Assembly (NCBI GenBank): GCA_024760905.1
Contig: CM045733.1
Location: 71,020,001-71,084,000 of the forward strand
Reading direction: 5' to 3'
From: Plotosus lineatus
Taxonomy: Eukaryota; Chordata; Actinopteri; Siluriformes; Plotosidae
DNA length: 64,000 bases
The position numbers were made by a program, and so were the translations under genes. Under the pieces are notes generated by a model, which was given only the letters and a program-made list of their open reading frames with translations, was not told the origin of the DNA and did no database searches. Positions 26,401 to 32,900 of the stretch are shown here, in pieces (the first letter of the stretch is position 1; every line of letters starts with the position of its first letter).

Positions 26401-27595
26401 TGTAGCTGATTAATATAACCATAGCCATGTCCACAAGAACACACACACAAAATCACCCCGCCTACACCAAATAAAAAGCCGCCCACACCTGTGACGCTGA
26501 ATTTTCATCGATATAATTTTCAACCCTAAAAGAGCACCCATGTCCACCTTCCTTGTCTGCATCATGTCAGCAAGCCCTCTATTTTCTGTCATCGTTCCAA
26601 CATTCAAAGTCCCTACTCTCAGTCCTAGACTCATGCTTTTCCTCTTCTCTCTCTGCCTACGGACACGCCTCCCGCCTCTCCTTCTTCGACCTCTCTTTCT
26701 TTGACCAACAGGAGTCCCATTTCCACCAGAACCCTGTTGGTTAACAGCACTGATGGTGGTCCTCGTTAACCCGGGTTAGGGTTGTCCCACAGTCCAAAGA
26801 CATGCACATGAGGATAACTGACTGTTTCAAACTGCCCTTAGGAGTGATGTGTGTTTTAACTGCAATAGTCTGGTAAGCTGTTCTGGGTGTATCCCACTTT
26901 TGCCCAGTGTCGGCTGAGATAGATACAACTGACGTAATATAGTGATTCAGAAGATGGAACAGGTGAAGAAAGGATGAAAACCAGCACGACACAAAGAAAT
27001 AAGATATTCCAACGCCAATGCTCTCATTAATAACAGTACGACCACCAGTTTTATTTACTCCATGAATCACTTGTAAATCTGAATGTTACACAGACAATAA
27101 TTGAGAAAAAAAAAAAAATCACAGCTCATCAAGTTTAAGCGCACGCTCTGTGTACCTTGAACATTTCTTTCCCAAACAGATGATCCCATACATTCCGTTG
27201 CACATCCCAGTTTACGAGATAGCCCTAAAATTTAAAAACATAACTATCATAATTTGTACAAGAAAATTAGTTTCGTGGGTAATATTGTACTTATTTTTAG
27301 CACCTTTTGAAACGGAAGAATATAAAAGAGTCCCGAAGGGTCTTTGATTTCATCCAGTTGATTTGCAGTGAAGGTTTTTAGCCTGAGGGACTTGGAGCGG
27401 AACTGGCAGTTCGGGATAACACTGAGGAGAGAAAAAATCCTTAGTAGCCACCCAGCAGGTAAATCTTAGCGACTCGTCTATTAACACTATACTACACTTC
27501 AGGAGTACAATGAGAAAAGTAGCACACCTGACTTTCTCGTGGCTGTATCCAATCTTAGCCGTGTTAGCACCATTGTCCAAAACAAGGGTCCTCAT
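781..27595 (-). CDS. actr6: Actin-related protein 6 (ARP6), complete, 11 coding exons
   Basis: ARP6 is a nuclear actin-fold subunit of the SRCAP/SWR1 remodeller that deposits H2A.Z. Coding exons, 5' to 3' on the minus strand: 27595-27528, 27421-27304, 27224-27156, 24375-24252, 22991-22856, 22768-22712, 10726-10628, 10549-10471, 2600-2429, 1153-1015, 910-781. Each has AG/GT borders in matching phase. The total is 1191 nt, 396 codons plus stop, which equals the usual vertebrate ARP6 length. Recognisable stretches include the start [20 protein letters not shown], the actin-fold [13 protein letters not shown] segment in exon 5, [20 protein letters not shown] in exon 9, [17 protein letters not shown] in exon 10 and the end CEEKFDV. 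There are no stops or frameshifts. Introns 6 and 8 are about 12 and 8 kb and filled with transposons, while introns 1 and 2 are only 106 and 79 bp. Family identity is from known protein features; gene function is inferred from the family. Confidence 0.97.
1295..1605 (+). repeat. tRNA-type SINE with L2-like tail (degenerate)
   Basis: It opens with a tRNA-like head (ATGGTGGTATTGTGGTTAGC, then TTCAGG). The body has CACTGTCCAAAGACATGCAC, and the tail resembles L2-type LINE ends (TCACCCAGTGATGTC, then CTCCGGCCTCTCTGACA) and closes with GAATGAATGG. It sits in ACTR6 intron 9. The same layout recurs at 24517-24838, 26786-26960, 55762-56030 and 59500-59735. Confidence 0.7.
1770..2250. mobile_element. 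Pogo/Tigger-like MITE, family D, complete (481 bp)
   Basis: Ends CAGTGATCCCTCGCTACTT and, inverted, CAGTGATTCCTCACTTTTT, flanked by TA on both sides (1768-1769, 2251-2252). It has no coding capacity. A short TG/CACGCA-rich stretch near its middle (2008-2035) sits where another copy (13464-15656) carries a 1.1-kb array. TA duplication and CAGT ends are typical of pogo/Tigger elements; family assignment is inference. Confidence 0.75.
2889..3404 (+). mobile_element. Pogo/Tigger-like element, family A, 3' truncated
   Basis: It begins TA-CAGTCGGCCCTCTACTTAA, the family A terminal repeat. Internal text (TTACGAAAAACATTTTCC, then CGTCCTCTGTATACGAAA) matches the copy at 38399-40039. It carries a pogo-type DNA-binding fragment at 3269-3400. 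The right side is cut off at the RTE LINE that starts near 3411. Confidence 0.7.
3269..3400 (+). pseudogene. Pogo/Tigger transposase N-terminal helix-turn-helix fragment
   Basis: The frame starting at the ATG at 3269 reads [20 protein letters not shown] then [20 protein letters not shown]. This is the CENP-B-type N-terminal helix-turn-helix typical of Tigger/JRK transposases (a growing-helix KYERG motif, [13 protein letters not shown]). About 44 residues remain; the second DNA-binding half and the DDE domain are absent. It lies inside the family A element, which identifies the CAGTCGGCCC repeats as pogo/Tigger relatives. Confidence 0.75.
3411..5278 (-). mobile_element. RTE-clade LINE, copy A, 5' truncated
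   Basis: The copy holds the reverse-transcriptase part and the 3' end (CTTTTCCTTTCGGCTTTTCC on the plus strand). A frame on the minus strand, 4918-3728, is open for 396 codons with the RT blocks [70 protein letters not shown] and the catalytic FADD. The C-terminal block ([20 protein letters not shown]) continues in another frame, 3771-3445, after a frameshift near 3800. The endonuclease half is missing. The left flank is family A and the right flank family D, so no clean target duplication is visible. Confidence 0.9.
5279..5860. mobile_element. Pogo-like family D internal fragment
   Basis: Reading inverted, 5290-5700 matches 15017-15490 (for example TTGACTCCAAT beside AAACCAAACTTT, GTACGTCC beside CACGTAAC, and TTTATGTGAGATGCGCATCTG). 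A TG run at 5717-5738 sits at the same internal spot as in other family D copies. No terminal repeat remains. Confidence 0.5.
5870..6293 (-). mobile_element. Pogo-like family C element, partial
   Basis: It ends with GTAAGTCAGGGAGCGTCTG-TA, the inverted family C end. The interior has GAGCAGATAGTTAATTCAG and CGACGTCGTAACACAAGGGT, shared with 17710-17880 and 23480-23660. There is no coding potential. Confidence 0.55.
7060..7096. repeat. TA microsatellite
   Basis: Uninterrupted AT/TA dinucleotides at the left edge of the 7099-7336 inverted repeat. Confidence 0.95.
7099..7336. repeat. Long imperfect inverted repeat (hairpin)
   Basis: The left arm starts GAACTGGGAAGAAGGAGGGG and runs through GTAGGTACGTCTAAACTCAA. 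The right arm mirrors it from TTTGAGTTTAGACGTACCTA to GCCCCTCCTTCCCAGTTC. The arms are roughly 95 to 125 bp and meet at a poly-A run (7191-7216). TA dinucleotide tracts lie just outside both arms. Confidence 0.85.
7340..7379. repeat. TA microsatellite
   Basis: TA dinucleotides at the right edge of the 7099-7336 inverted repeat. Confidence 0.95.
7402..8045 (+). pseudogene. Jockey/L2-type LINE ORF2 5' fragment (endonuclease)
   Basis: An 87-codon frame from the ATG at 7402 is followed, in another frame, by [55 protein letters not shown] and [17 protein letters not shown]. These are the N-terminal apurinic-type endonuclease blocks of fish jockey-superfamily LINEs: N-x-RSI near the start, TETWL with the catalytic E, and GGGICF. 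The frame is broken by a stop near 7665 and by small GGCGGTAACC duplications at 7827-7867. The rest of the endonuclease and the RT domain are absent. Exact clade (L2, CR1 or Rex1) cannot be settled by eye. Confidence 0.7.
8056..8133. mobile_element. Pogo-like family B terminal fragment
   Basis: GGTACAGAACTCGCGGATTA followed by GAACC and CAGGGCCTAC-TATA matches the right end of the family B element at 50815-50889. Only the last 80 or so bases are present. Confidence 0.55.
8566..9671. mobile_element. Pogo/Tigger-like family A element, complete (1106 bp)
   Basis: Left end CAGTCGGCCCCCGATTTAC and right end GTAAATTGGGGGCCGACTG are exact inverted repeats, with TA on each side (8564-8565, 9672-9673). 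There is no transposase. The middle is an irregular tandem array of units of about 125 to 230 bp (see 8724-9470). It lies inside ACTR6 intron 8. Confidence 0.85.
8724..9470. repeat. Tandem repeat inside family A element, about 4 units
   Basis: Units begin near 8728, 8929, 9158 and 9285 with CCCACAAGACGTGAATTCAA or close variants. They continue through CATTCCCTGCTTGAC, ACTTTAATTTGATT, TTATTAAACATTTA and a CTCT-rich end. The third unit is shortened. A single related unit lies at 53640-53850. Confidence 0.8.
9684..9958 (-). CDS. Unrecognised ORF with one Cys-rich zinc-finger-like motif, possible first exon
   Basis: From the ATG at 9958 the minus strand is open for about 92 codons to HSE followed by a good donor (GAG/GTAATT). 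It begins [19 protein letters not shown] and carries a paired-Cys motif [15 protein letters not shown] near residues 69-83, followed by one His, like a degraded C2H2/BED finger. It sits between a pogo A element and a family-C-like foldback (10089-10293), so it may be the coding remnant of a DNA transposon rather than a host gene. It is within ACTR6 intron 8 on the same strand. I do not recognise the family. Confidence 0.35.
10089..10293. repeat. Inverted repeat, about 85-bp arms
   Basis: The left arm reads AAAAGTAGACGCTTGTCGCA and then CCGGACTTCCGATCTTTCAA. The right arm mirrors it as TTGAAAGATCGGAAGTCCGG and then TTGCGACAAGCGCCTACTTT, with a spacer of about 40 bases. The text also occurs singly at 6840-6890 and 18000-18060, inside family C elements. 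Confidence 0.85.
10794..13444. mobile_element. Tc1/mariner-like MITE split by an RTE LINE
   Basis: Left end CAGTGGTGCATACATAAAG then TTTTATACATTTTTA; right end, inverted, CAGTAGTGCTTGAAAGTTTG then TTTTATACATTTTTG. TA flanks both ends (10792-10793, 13445-13446). Removing the RTE copy B (10959-12871) and one copy of its target duplication leaves about 720 bp with no intact transposase. Confidence 0.75.
10959..12871 (+). mobile_element. RTE-clade LINE, copy B, 5' truncated, with target duplication
   Basis: Flanked by ATATCTGTGAGTTAC at 10944-10958 and the same with one mismatch at 12872-12886, the sign of target-primed insertion. It starts mid-ORF ([20 protein letters not shown]) and ends with TGTGGCGACCCCTGAAGGGA and an A/G-rich tail. 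RT blocks are spread over frames 10987-11874, 11817-12152 (with [11 protein letters not shown]) and 12177-12842. A 239-bp stretch is duplicated in tandem (11197-11435 and 11436-11674). The copy is frameshifted and not coding-competent. Confidence 0.92.
13898..15017. repeat. GC-rich CA-type mini/microsatellite array
   Basis: About 1.1 kb of alternating purine-pyrimidine DNA built from CACACA, GCGCAC and ATGCACGC words. It moves from a CGCGCACACACACATGCA period on the left through CTACAAGACGC units (about 14340-14640) to CACAGATGCACGCGCG units on the right. Short versions sit at the same spot in other family D elements. It is open in several frames on both strands only because the repeat lacks stop codons. 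Confidence 0.95.
15270..15345 (+). repeat. RTE-type SINE/LINE 3' tail, 5' truncated
   Basis: TCAAATGTGCGAATCAGATG followed by TTTGCTGTGGCGACCCCTGA and GCCGAAAGGAAAAG equals the 3' end of the SINEs at 34331-34672 and 54385-54754. It is inserted inside family D sequence. Confidence 0.75.
15930..16017. repeat. Short inverted repeat
   Basis: CTCTACAGTAGGTGGCAGTGG pairs with CCACCGCCACCTACTGTAGA about 40 bases further on. A third, partial copy (AGGTGGCAGTG) lies at 16026. No gene is seen between 15660 and 16545. Confidence 0.75.
16567..17113. mobile_element. Internally deleted Tc1-like element with 70-bp terminal repeats
   Basis: Ends CAGAGGGTGGACAAAATAAT and its inverse, extending about 70 bp through TTTGGCATCATAATCTTTGA, with TA duplications. 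On the minus strand, about 16800-16900, a transposase helix-turn-helix remnant reads [19 protein letters not shown] and [15 protein letters not shown]. The DDE domain is lost. The flanks outside the TA (TTTGGCACTGTATA and its inverse) are also inverted repeats of each other. Confidence 0.85.
17492..18348. mobile_element. Pogo-like family C element, complete (857 bp)
   Basis: Left end CAGACGCTCCCCTTACGTTC; right end, inverted, CAGACGCTCCCCGACTTACG, with TA on both sides. The interior has a TG run (17638-17668), a TA run (17670-17701) and no intact ORF. Confidence 0.8.
18357..18650. mobile_element. Pogo-like family C element, truncated
   Basis: Begins CAGAGACGCTCCCCGACTTA eight bases after the previous family C copy. 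It runs through poly-T and TTAGACGTACCTATGTAG into CA and TA microsatellites (18583-18650), where a Tc1 element starts. Confidence 0.7.
18980..19925 (+). pseudogene. Tc1-like transposase, frameshifted
   Basis: The N-terminus [20 protein letters not shown] then [20 protein letters not shown] is the paired helix-turn-helix. A deletion after residue 80 removes part of the second helix region and shifts frame. [14 protein letters not shown] keeps the first catalytic Asp. The second Asp region, normally H/N-DLAPAH, is damaged here ([11 protein letters not shown]). [14 protein letters not shown] keeps the Glu. It also has an in-frame stop near 19470. It cannot make an active enzyme. Confidence 0.88.
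20005..21182. mobile_element. Pogo-like family B element, nested in Tc1 copy 1 (1178 bp)
   Basis: Left end CAGTAGGCCCTTGACATTAG; right end, inverted, CAGTAGGCCCTTGACTATTC, with TA at 20003-20004 and 21183-21184. There is no transposase. The interior shares GAGAAAGTCTTATTTCTTCA and CCGCGAGTTCTGTACC with the other family B copies. Confidence 0.85.
21441..21877. repeat. Foldback core of family B element
   Basis: The left arm starts TTTAAAGTCTTTTTCAATTA. The right arm ends TAATTGAAAAAGATTTTAA after GGTACTGTACCGGAATAA, and the inner parts (CTTCATGTCCTTTTACATTG and its inverse) also pair. The same core occurs at 49235-50566. Confidence 0.8.
22262..22706 (+). pseudogene. RTE LINE 5' fragment (copy G), endonuclease N-terminus
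   Basis: The frame reads [20 protein letters not shown], then [48 protein letters not shown] and [10 protein letters not shown]. These are the first blocks of the AP-type endonuclease (QETRW with the catalytic Glu, GADFN). The start contains three GTTGGAACTATGCAA repeats. The fragment stops about 5 bases before the splice donor of ACTR6 exon 6. It lies antisense to ACTR6. Confidence 0.88.
23191..23399. mobile_element. Partial copy of the Tc1/pogo chimera
   Basis: It starts CCTACTG-TA-TGCTAATTCT, the pogo/Tc1 junction found at 21178-21190, then repeats the Tc1 right end to AGAAGGACCAG. A 57-base TA run follows (23401-23457). Confidence 0.85.
23401..23457. repeat. TA microsatellite
   Basis: Pure TA dinucleotides between the Tc1 fragment and a family C element. 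Confidence 0.97.
23460..24223. mobile_element. Pogo-like family C element, 5' incomplete
   Basis: The interior matches 17700-18348 (AAATCAGTTATATAGCGTGT, AGTGTAAGCCTACTAGCATG). The right end is GGTCGAGGAGCGTTTG-TA. The left terminal repeat is missing at the TA run. It lies in ACTR6 intron 4. Confidence 0.7.
24517..24838 (-). repeat. tRNA-type SINE with L2-like tail
   Basis: Read inverted it has a tRNA-like head (GGTGGCACTATAGTGCAGTC, then GGTTCAATTCCCAGGCTC) and the body word GTTAATTGGCTGTTTTAAAT. The tail (GAGCTGTTCAGGGTGTATCC, then GACCCTAATTAGG) ends in an AATAAATAAATGA run. It is the best preserved of this SINE type in the window. It lies in ACTR6 intron 3. Confidence 0.8.
24972..26245 (-). 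mobile_element. RTE LINE, copy C, internally deleted
   Basis: The 3' end (CTTTTCCTTTCGGCTTTTCC) and C-terminal RT blocks (for example [20 protein letters not shown] at about 25200) join directly to the 5' UTR near 25868. The endonuclease and the front of the RT are missing. The junction lies in CCACCTT, a word found at both break points in full copies. The 5' side reaches GTCGCAACCCTCTGTATTCA at 26162-26181. Confidence 0.85.
26529..26785 (-). mobile_element. RTE LINE 5' fragment (copy D)
   Basis: It holds only the 5' UTR and first codons (on the minus strand [13 protein letters not shown] and [14 protein letters not shown]). It matches 45900-46130 of the full-length copy. A 5'-only fragment must come from a later deletion or rearrangement. 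Confidence 0.8.
26786..26960 (+). repeat. SINE fragment, L2-like tail
   Basis: CACAGTCCAAAGACATGCAC, then GTAAGCTGTTCTGGGTGTAT and CAGTGTCGGCTGAGATAGAT match the 3' two thirds of the SINE at 24517-24838. The head is lost. Confidence 0.65.
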
Positions 27596-28119
27596 CGCTA
27601 CGAGTCACACGTTATTGAAAAAATTTAGAAAAAAAATGGTATAACGACCGGTGTTAATATTAACTCTGATTCAAAACTTACATATTTGCGGGGAGGGGAT
27701 GGGTTATCGTTACAACATGTCTTGTTCAGCTTTTCTTCTCCTTTTACATGCTGGTCATTGAACAATATTAACACGCAGCTAGCGGCCCCTGCAGGATTGG
27801 AGGTGAACAGTATCAAAAGGTAGTATGTCCAGGATTAATACAGCATAACTATTAGTATTTGGAGACTGGCTCTAAAACTGTTTGCATTTATTTTCAGTAA
27901 AAAACAGCCAGTTAAAAAAATCCACACATGTCTTTTTAATGTTACTTCAAATACTTATTCCTCCTGACCAAGAAAAAACACTGACTAAACAAAAGTTTCT
28001 GCGAGGTGCAAGTGCATCGAGCACCGACATTATGGCTTGTTGCAGGACTGCCAACTTATACGAATTTATCCGTATTCATGCGAAAAATAACATAAAATAA
28101 GGCAATACGATTCATTCAG

Positions 28120-28437
28120 CGGGCAGTGGTGGTCTAGTGGTATAGGGCTCTGGATCACTGACCCTAAGGTTGGGGGTTCGAGACCCACTCTTGAGAAGAT
28201 TGTCACTGTCTCCCCCCCAGTGCGGCTAACTCGGTTATCAAAGGCCGGCCATGTCTCTCACTGTCTATGGTGTGAGGCATGGAAAAGAACCATTGCCGAC
28301 TTTCGACAAGAGAAGGCTGCAAAGACATCAGCGTGTTTCCACCCTGTGATGGTCTGGTGAACTATCCAGGGTGTACTCTGCCCTTGCCTCGCGACCCTAA
28401 TTATGATTAAGTGGTTACAGAAAATGAACTGATGAAT
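28120..28437 (+). repeat. tRNA-head SINE with L2-like tail, 11-bp target duplication
   Basis: GATTCATTCAG flanks it at 28109-28119 and 28438-28448. The head is GGTGGTCTAGTGGTATAGGG then GGTTGGGGGTTCGAGACCC, with A- and B-box-like sequence. The body is CGGTTATCAAAGGCCGGCCA, and the tail is GAACTATCCAGGGTGTACTC to AAAATGAACTGATGAAT. The head equals that of SINEs with a different tail at 34331 and 54385. Confidence 0.88.
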
Positions 28438-28684
28438 GATTCATTCAGATATTAATATGAATTTCAATCTTTCAGGAAATACGCTCCTTTTAATTTTATT
28501 TGACAATATTTTATCAATAATTCTAATGAATTGCTTCAAATTCAATCCATGTTTACCTTTCTGGCAACAAAGCCAGTTACCTTAATCGGCAATAAGGTAG
28601 GTCGATTTCCACGAATCAGTGGCTCTGTTACATACACCCCATGGTAACGAGAGCCAATCATTGAACCGTAGTGGAAAACCCAAA

Positions 28685-28870
28685 ATGGCGACAAAAAGAA
28701 AGCAAGAATTTTTACCGGACTATTCAACAACTTATCCACTTATTAAGAAACATGACAGATGCAAGGCCTTTTGCACAATGTGCAGTGCGAAATTTAGCAT
28801 TGCACTTTTTTTTTTTTTTTTTTTAAATATTAAAACGCATATAAAAAGGGAGGCAGACATGGCCAGCTAG
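28685..28870 (+). pseudogene. hAT-type BED zinc-finger fragment
   Basis: MATKRKQEFLPDYSTTYPLI followed by KAFCTMCSAKFSIAL, a run of six Phe from poly-T, then NIKTHIKREADMAS. The Cys pair and the C-terminal His/Ala block resemble BED fingers at the N-termini of hAT transposases. The middle of the finger is replaced by a 20-base T run (28807-28824), so it is not functional. No downstream transposase body is seen. Confidence 0.6.
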
Positions 28871-29736
28871 TGACCGGTTTGCTTACTTTATAACTTTTTT
28901 CTTGTCCTGAACTCTCTTCTTTTTATTTGTAAATGCTGATATCAAATATCATTCAGAGTCATGCATAATATAATAAACATGCAATATATAATAATTATGA
29001 CATTATATTCTAGAACACCAGTAGAATTATGTCAAATGAACAAGGTTTTCTCAAATATGCTATTGTTTCATTATTAATTCAAAATGCGGTAAAATTTGAC
29101 AAAGATAACCTGTATGTCCATGTATGTAATTTTGTGAAATCCTAATTTGAGTACTAATTTTGATTTATGAATACTAATTTTCAGCTCAAAATACCAATTT
29201 TTGGTTTATCAACTACAAAACGGCACTTTCCTGGGTTGGCAGCCCTGTTGTTGTCTTGCCTGGGTGGGCCAAAACAGCGTTGTTTTAGCTTTATACCAAT
29301 AGAACATACATTACAAGTCAAGTGGCTTAGATAGAGGTCTGAAAATTTCACAACTGCAACCCACACAAGGTGCAAATTAGGACAAAAACTAGCAAAAAGG
29401 TGGCTTTTTTCCCCTCTAAGCGAGGTAGACTACCAGGTCCCCCCCCCCAAATCCCTCCACAGCACCTGGTTTCCCCATGCAAAGACCAACCATGCTTGTC
29501 CTGACATAATCTTTGATATCAGGTGGGTTTGGGCCTCTGAAATGTAAATGGAGGGTATAAACATAATACAAAGACAAACAAAAATTAGTGGTCATATGAA
29601 AATACTGTAGTATAAATTTGCACCAGTATCCATCCATTTATCTTCTTGCATATACAATATGTGCTGAAGTATACATTAACTGGGGAAGGGGGTGGGGGGG
29701 GGGGAACGACTACAGTACATTTATAATTCAAAAATT

Positions 29737-29742
29737 TTATTT
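29737..29742 (-). terminator. Candidate poly(A) signal of GTSE1
   Basis: TTTATT on the plus strand is AATAAA on the minus strand, about 171 bases beyond the GTSE1 stop codon. Confidence 0.45.
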
Positions 29743-29912
29743 GTACCTTACATGGGGGAAACAAAAACAAACAAAAAAAAATAACAGGTGAACATTCAAA
29801 AGTACATATTCTCATCAGTAACACTGAGTTTCCACCAAAGCAAATCAACCGCTTGAATACGCTGCACATTATTATTATTAAAATCTCAGTAGTTCTCCTC
29901 GCATGCTTTTCA

Positions 29913-32900
29913 TCAGAAGGACAGGTTAATGAGTGGAGGAGACTCTGTCACAGGGATTTCCTTCTTTCCTTCTGGAGTCCATTTTATAAGAGGTGAGCTC
30001 AAATCAATTAGCTAGACAGTGCAACAGAAAAAAAAATTAAGTCTCTTATATTTTTTGTTGGTTGTCAAGAGTCTCAATGTTGACACATTTTAACATCACT
30101 AAATAAAGCATAAGTCATTTTGGTGATCTCTTACCTGTCCAGCAAAAGCTTTACTGGGAATGGTTTTGATCAGGTCAGGAGTGTTGGAAAGGTCAATGAG
30201 TACTTTCTCTTCGGTTTTCACAACAGGAGCTGGTGCATCCACCAGCAGTATCTGAGGAAAGAGACAAGTGCATCTAGGCTCTGCTCAATTAAAAAAAGAT
30301 ACAGTGCATAATATTAAAATAACATGACAGAATCCTATTTGACTTTATTTCTGGATCATTCAACAATGGCAAAATATCTAACATCCATTCATGGTTAGAA
30401 CAATGACTGCTTCATTCACGTCTGACTACCAGTAATTAATTTGTACTGGATATTCTGGGAAAGGTAAGCTAAAAATCCAACACACAAGTCTCAGGCTTGT
30501 GCCGTTTCTTCCGGGAGCTCATTGGCTCATCTATAGGTCCTTCTCAAAAAATTAGCATATTGTGATAAAGTTAATTATTTTCTGTAATGTACTGATAAAA
30601 ATTAAACTTTCATATATATTAGATTCATTGCACATCAACTGAAATATTTCAGGTCTTTTATTGTTTTAATTCTGATGATTTTGGCATACAGTTCATGAAA
30701 ACCCAAAATTCCTATCTCAAAAAATTAGCATATCATGTTCAGGTAGTCTAAACGAGCTATTAACCTAATCATCTGAATCAGCCAATTAACTCCAAACACC
30801 TGCAAAAGATTCCTGAGGCTTTTAAAAACTCCCAGCCTGGTTCATTACTCAAAACCGCAATCATGGGTACGACTGCCGACCTGACTGCTGTCCAGAAGGC
30901 CATCATTGGCACCCTCAAGCAAGAGGGTAAGACACAGAAAGAAATCTCTGAGCGAATAGGCTGTTCCCAGAGTGCTGCATCAAGGCACCTCAGTGGGACG
31001 TCTGTGGGAAGGAAAAAGTGTGGCAGAAAACGCTGCACAACCAGAAGAGGTGACCGGACCCTGAAGAAAATTGTGGAGAAGGGCCGATTCCAGACCTTGG
31101 GGGACCTGTGGAAGCAGTGGACCGAGTCTGGCGTAGAAACATCCAGAGCCACCGTGCACAAGCGTGTGCAGGAAATGGGCTACAGGTGCCGCATTCCCCA
31201 GGTCAAGCCACTTTTGAACCAGAAACAGCGGCAGAAGAAAGTACTTTTTTCGGATGAAAGCAAATTTTGCATGTCATTCGGAAATCAAGGTGCCAGAGTC
31301 TGGAGGAAGACTGGGGAGAAGGAAATGCCAAAATGCCTGAAGTCCAGTGTCAACTACCCACTGTCAGTGATGGTCTGGGGTGCCATGTCAGCTGCTGGTG
31401 TTGGTCCACTGTGTTTTATCAAGGGCAGGGTCAATGCGGCTAGCTAGCAGGAGATTTTGGAGCACTTCATGCTTCCATCTGCTGAAAAGCTTTATGGAGA
31501 TGAAGATTTTCATTTTTCAGAACGACCTGGCACCTGCTCACAGTGCCAAAACCACTGCTAAATGGTTTACTGACCATGGTATTACTGTGCTCAATTGGCC
31601 TGCCAACTCTCCTGACCTGAAGCCCATAGAGAATCTGTGGGATATTGTGAAGAGAAAGTTGGGAGACACCAGACCCAACACTGTGGATGAGCGTAAGGCC
31701 GCTATCGAAGCATCCTGGGCCTCCATAACACCTCAGCAGTACACAGGCTGATTGCCTTCATGCCACGCCGCATTGAAGCAGTCATTTCTGCAAAAGGATT
31801 CCCGACTAACTATTGAGTGCATAACTGAACATAATTAGTTGAAGGTTGACTTTTTTTGTATTAAAAACACTTTTTATTGGTCGGATGAAATATGCTAATT
31901 TTAAATATATTTTAAAATATATGAAAATCTAATGTTTATCGGTACATTACAGAAAATAATGAACTCCATCACAATATGCTAATTTTTTTAGAAGGACCAG
32001 TATATTCCTCCTGGGTGTAAATGGTTGTGTTGGACCTGCGATAGACTGGCAAGCTGTTTACTGGCTTTGCCTCAGAGTTGGCCGAGATAGGTTCCAGCCT
32101 ATTTGCGACCCCGGTAGTATAAAATTGTTCAGAAAACACATGAACTACAGTCTAAGGTCAAGTTGATGTTGACTGCCTTAATGTGGTTCATTCCCAAAAT
32201 TATTTAAAGCTATTATAAAACATTCGAAATAGTGAAAATTGCAGTAATCCCTTGCTACTTCAGGCTTCAACTTATGCGGCTTCAGTGCATTGCAGTTTTT
32301 TGTTAAATATTCATCGAATTAAAAAATAAGGAAATTAAAAAAATAGGGGGGACAGTTAAGGAAAATGCCACAAAACAAGGCCACTAGTGCAAAAAATAAA
32401 CAAACAAAATATCCCAACAAAACGAATTACATTTTTATGCGAGATGTGCATCTAAGTGCGTACACGTGCATCTGTGTGCATCTGTTTGTGTTTAAATTTT
32501 ATTTGCATCTTATGCATTATTTTAGAATGTTTGATTGTTGTTATAAGCATTTATAGCGTTAAATATAATATGTATTTATTGATATTATATACACATTTAC
32601 ATGTACGTACACCTATGCCAAATCAAATGTGCGAATCAGATGATTCGCTGCGGCAACCCCTGAGAAGGGAAAAAGCCAAAAGGAAAAGAAGATACATGTA
32701 CGTATACGTGAGTCGGGGAATCTTGGTCCCAATTAACCACGGAAAGTGAGGGATCCCTGTATATTTAACCTTGCACCACAGATACAGCAGACAGTAATTC
32801 AACAAGAAAAAAAATTACTGAAGTAATCTGTCATGTTTACATTCCCTAAATGTCATATTTACAGTTTTTGATCTCTATGTGACGCTGGCTTGAGTCACAC

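Larger units (their letters stand above)
28043..29247 (+). mobile_element. hAT-like element remnant with inserted SINE
   Basis: Left end CAGGACTGCCAAC; right end, inverted, CAGGGCTGCCAAC, about 1.2 kb apart. It carries a BED-type zinc-finger remnant (28685-28870) and has been entered by a SINE (28120-28437). The flanks share TTGTTG, but no clean 8-bp duplication remains. Confidence 0.6.
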
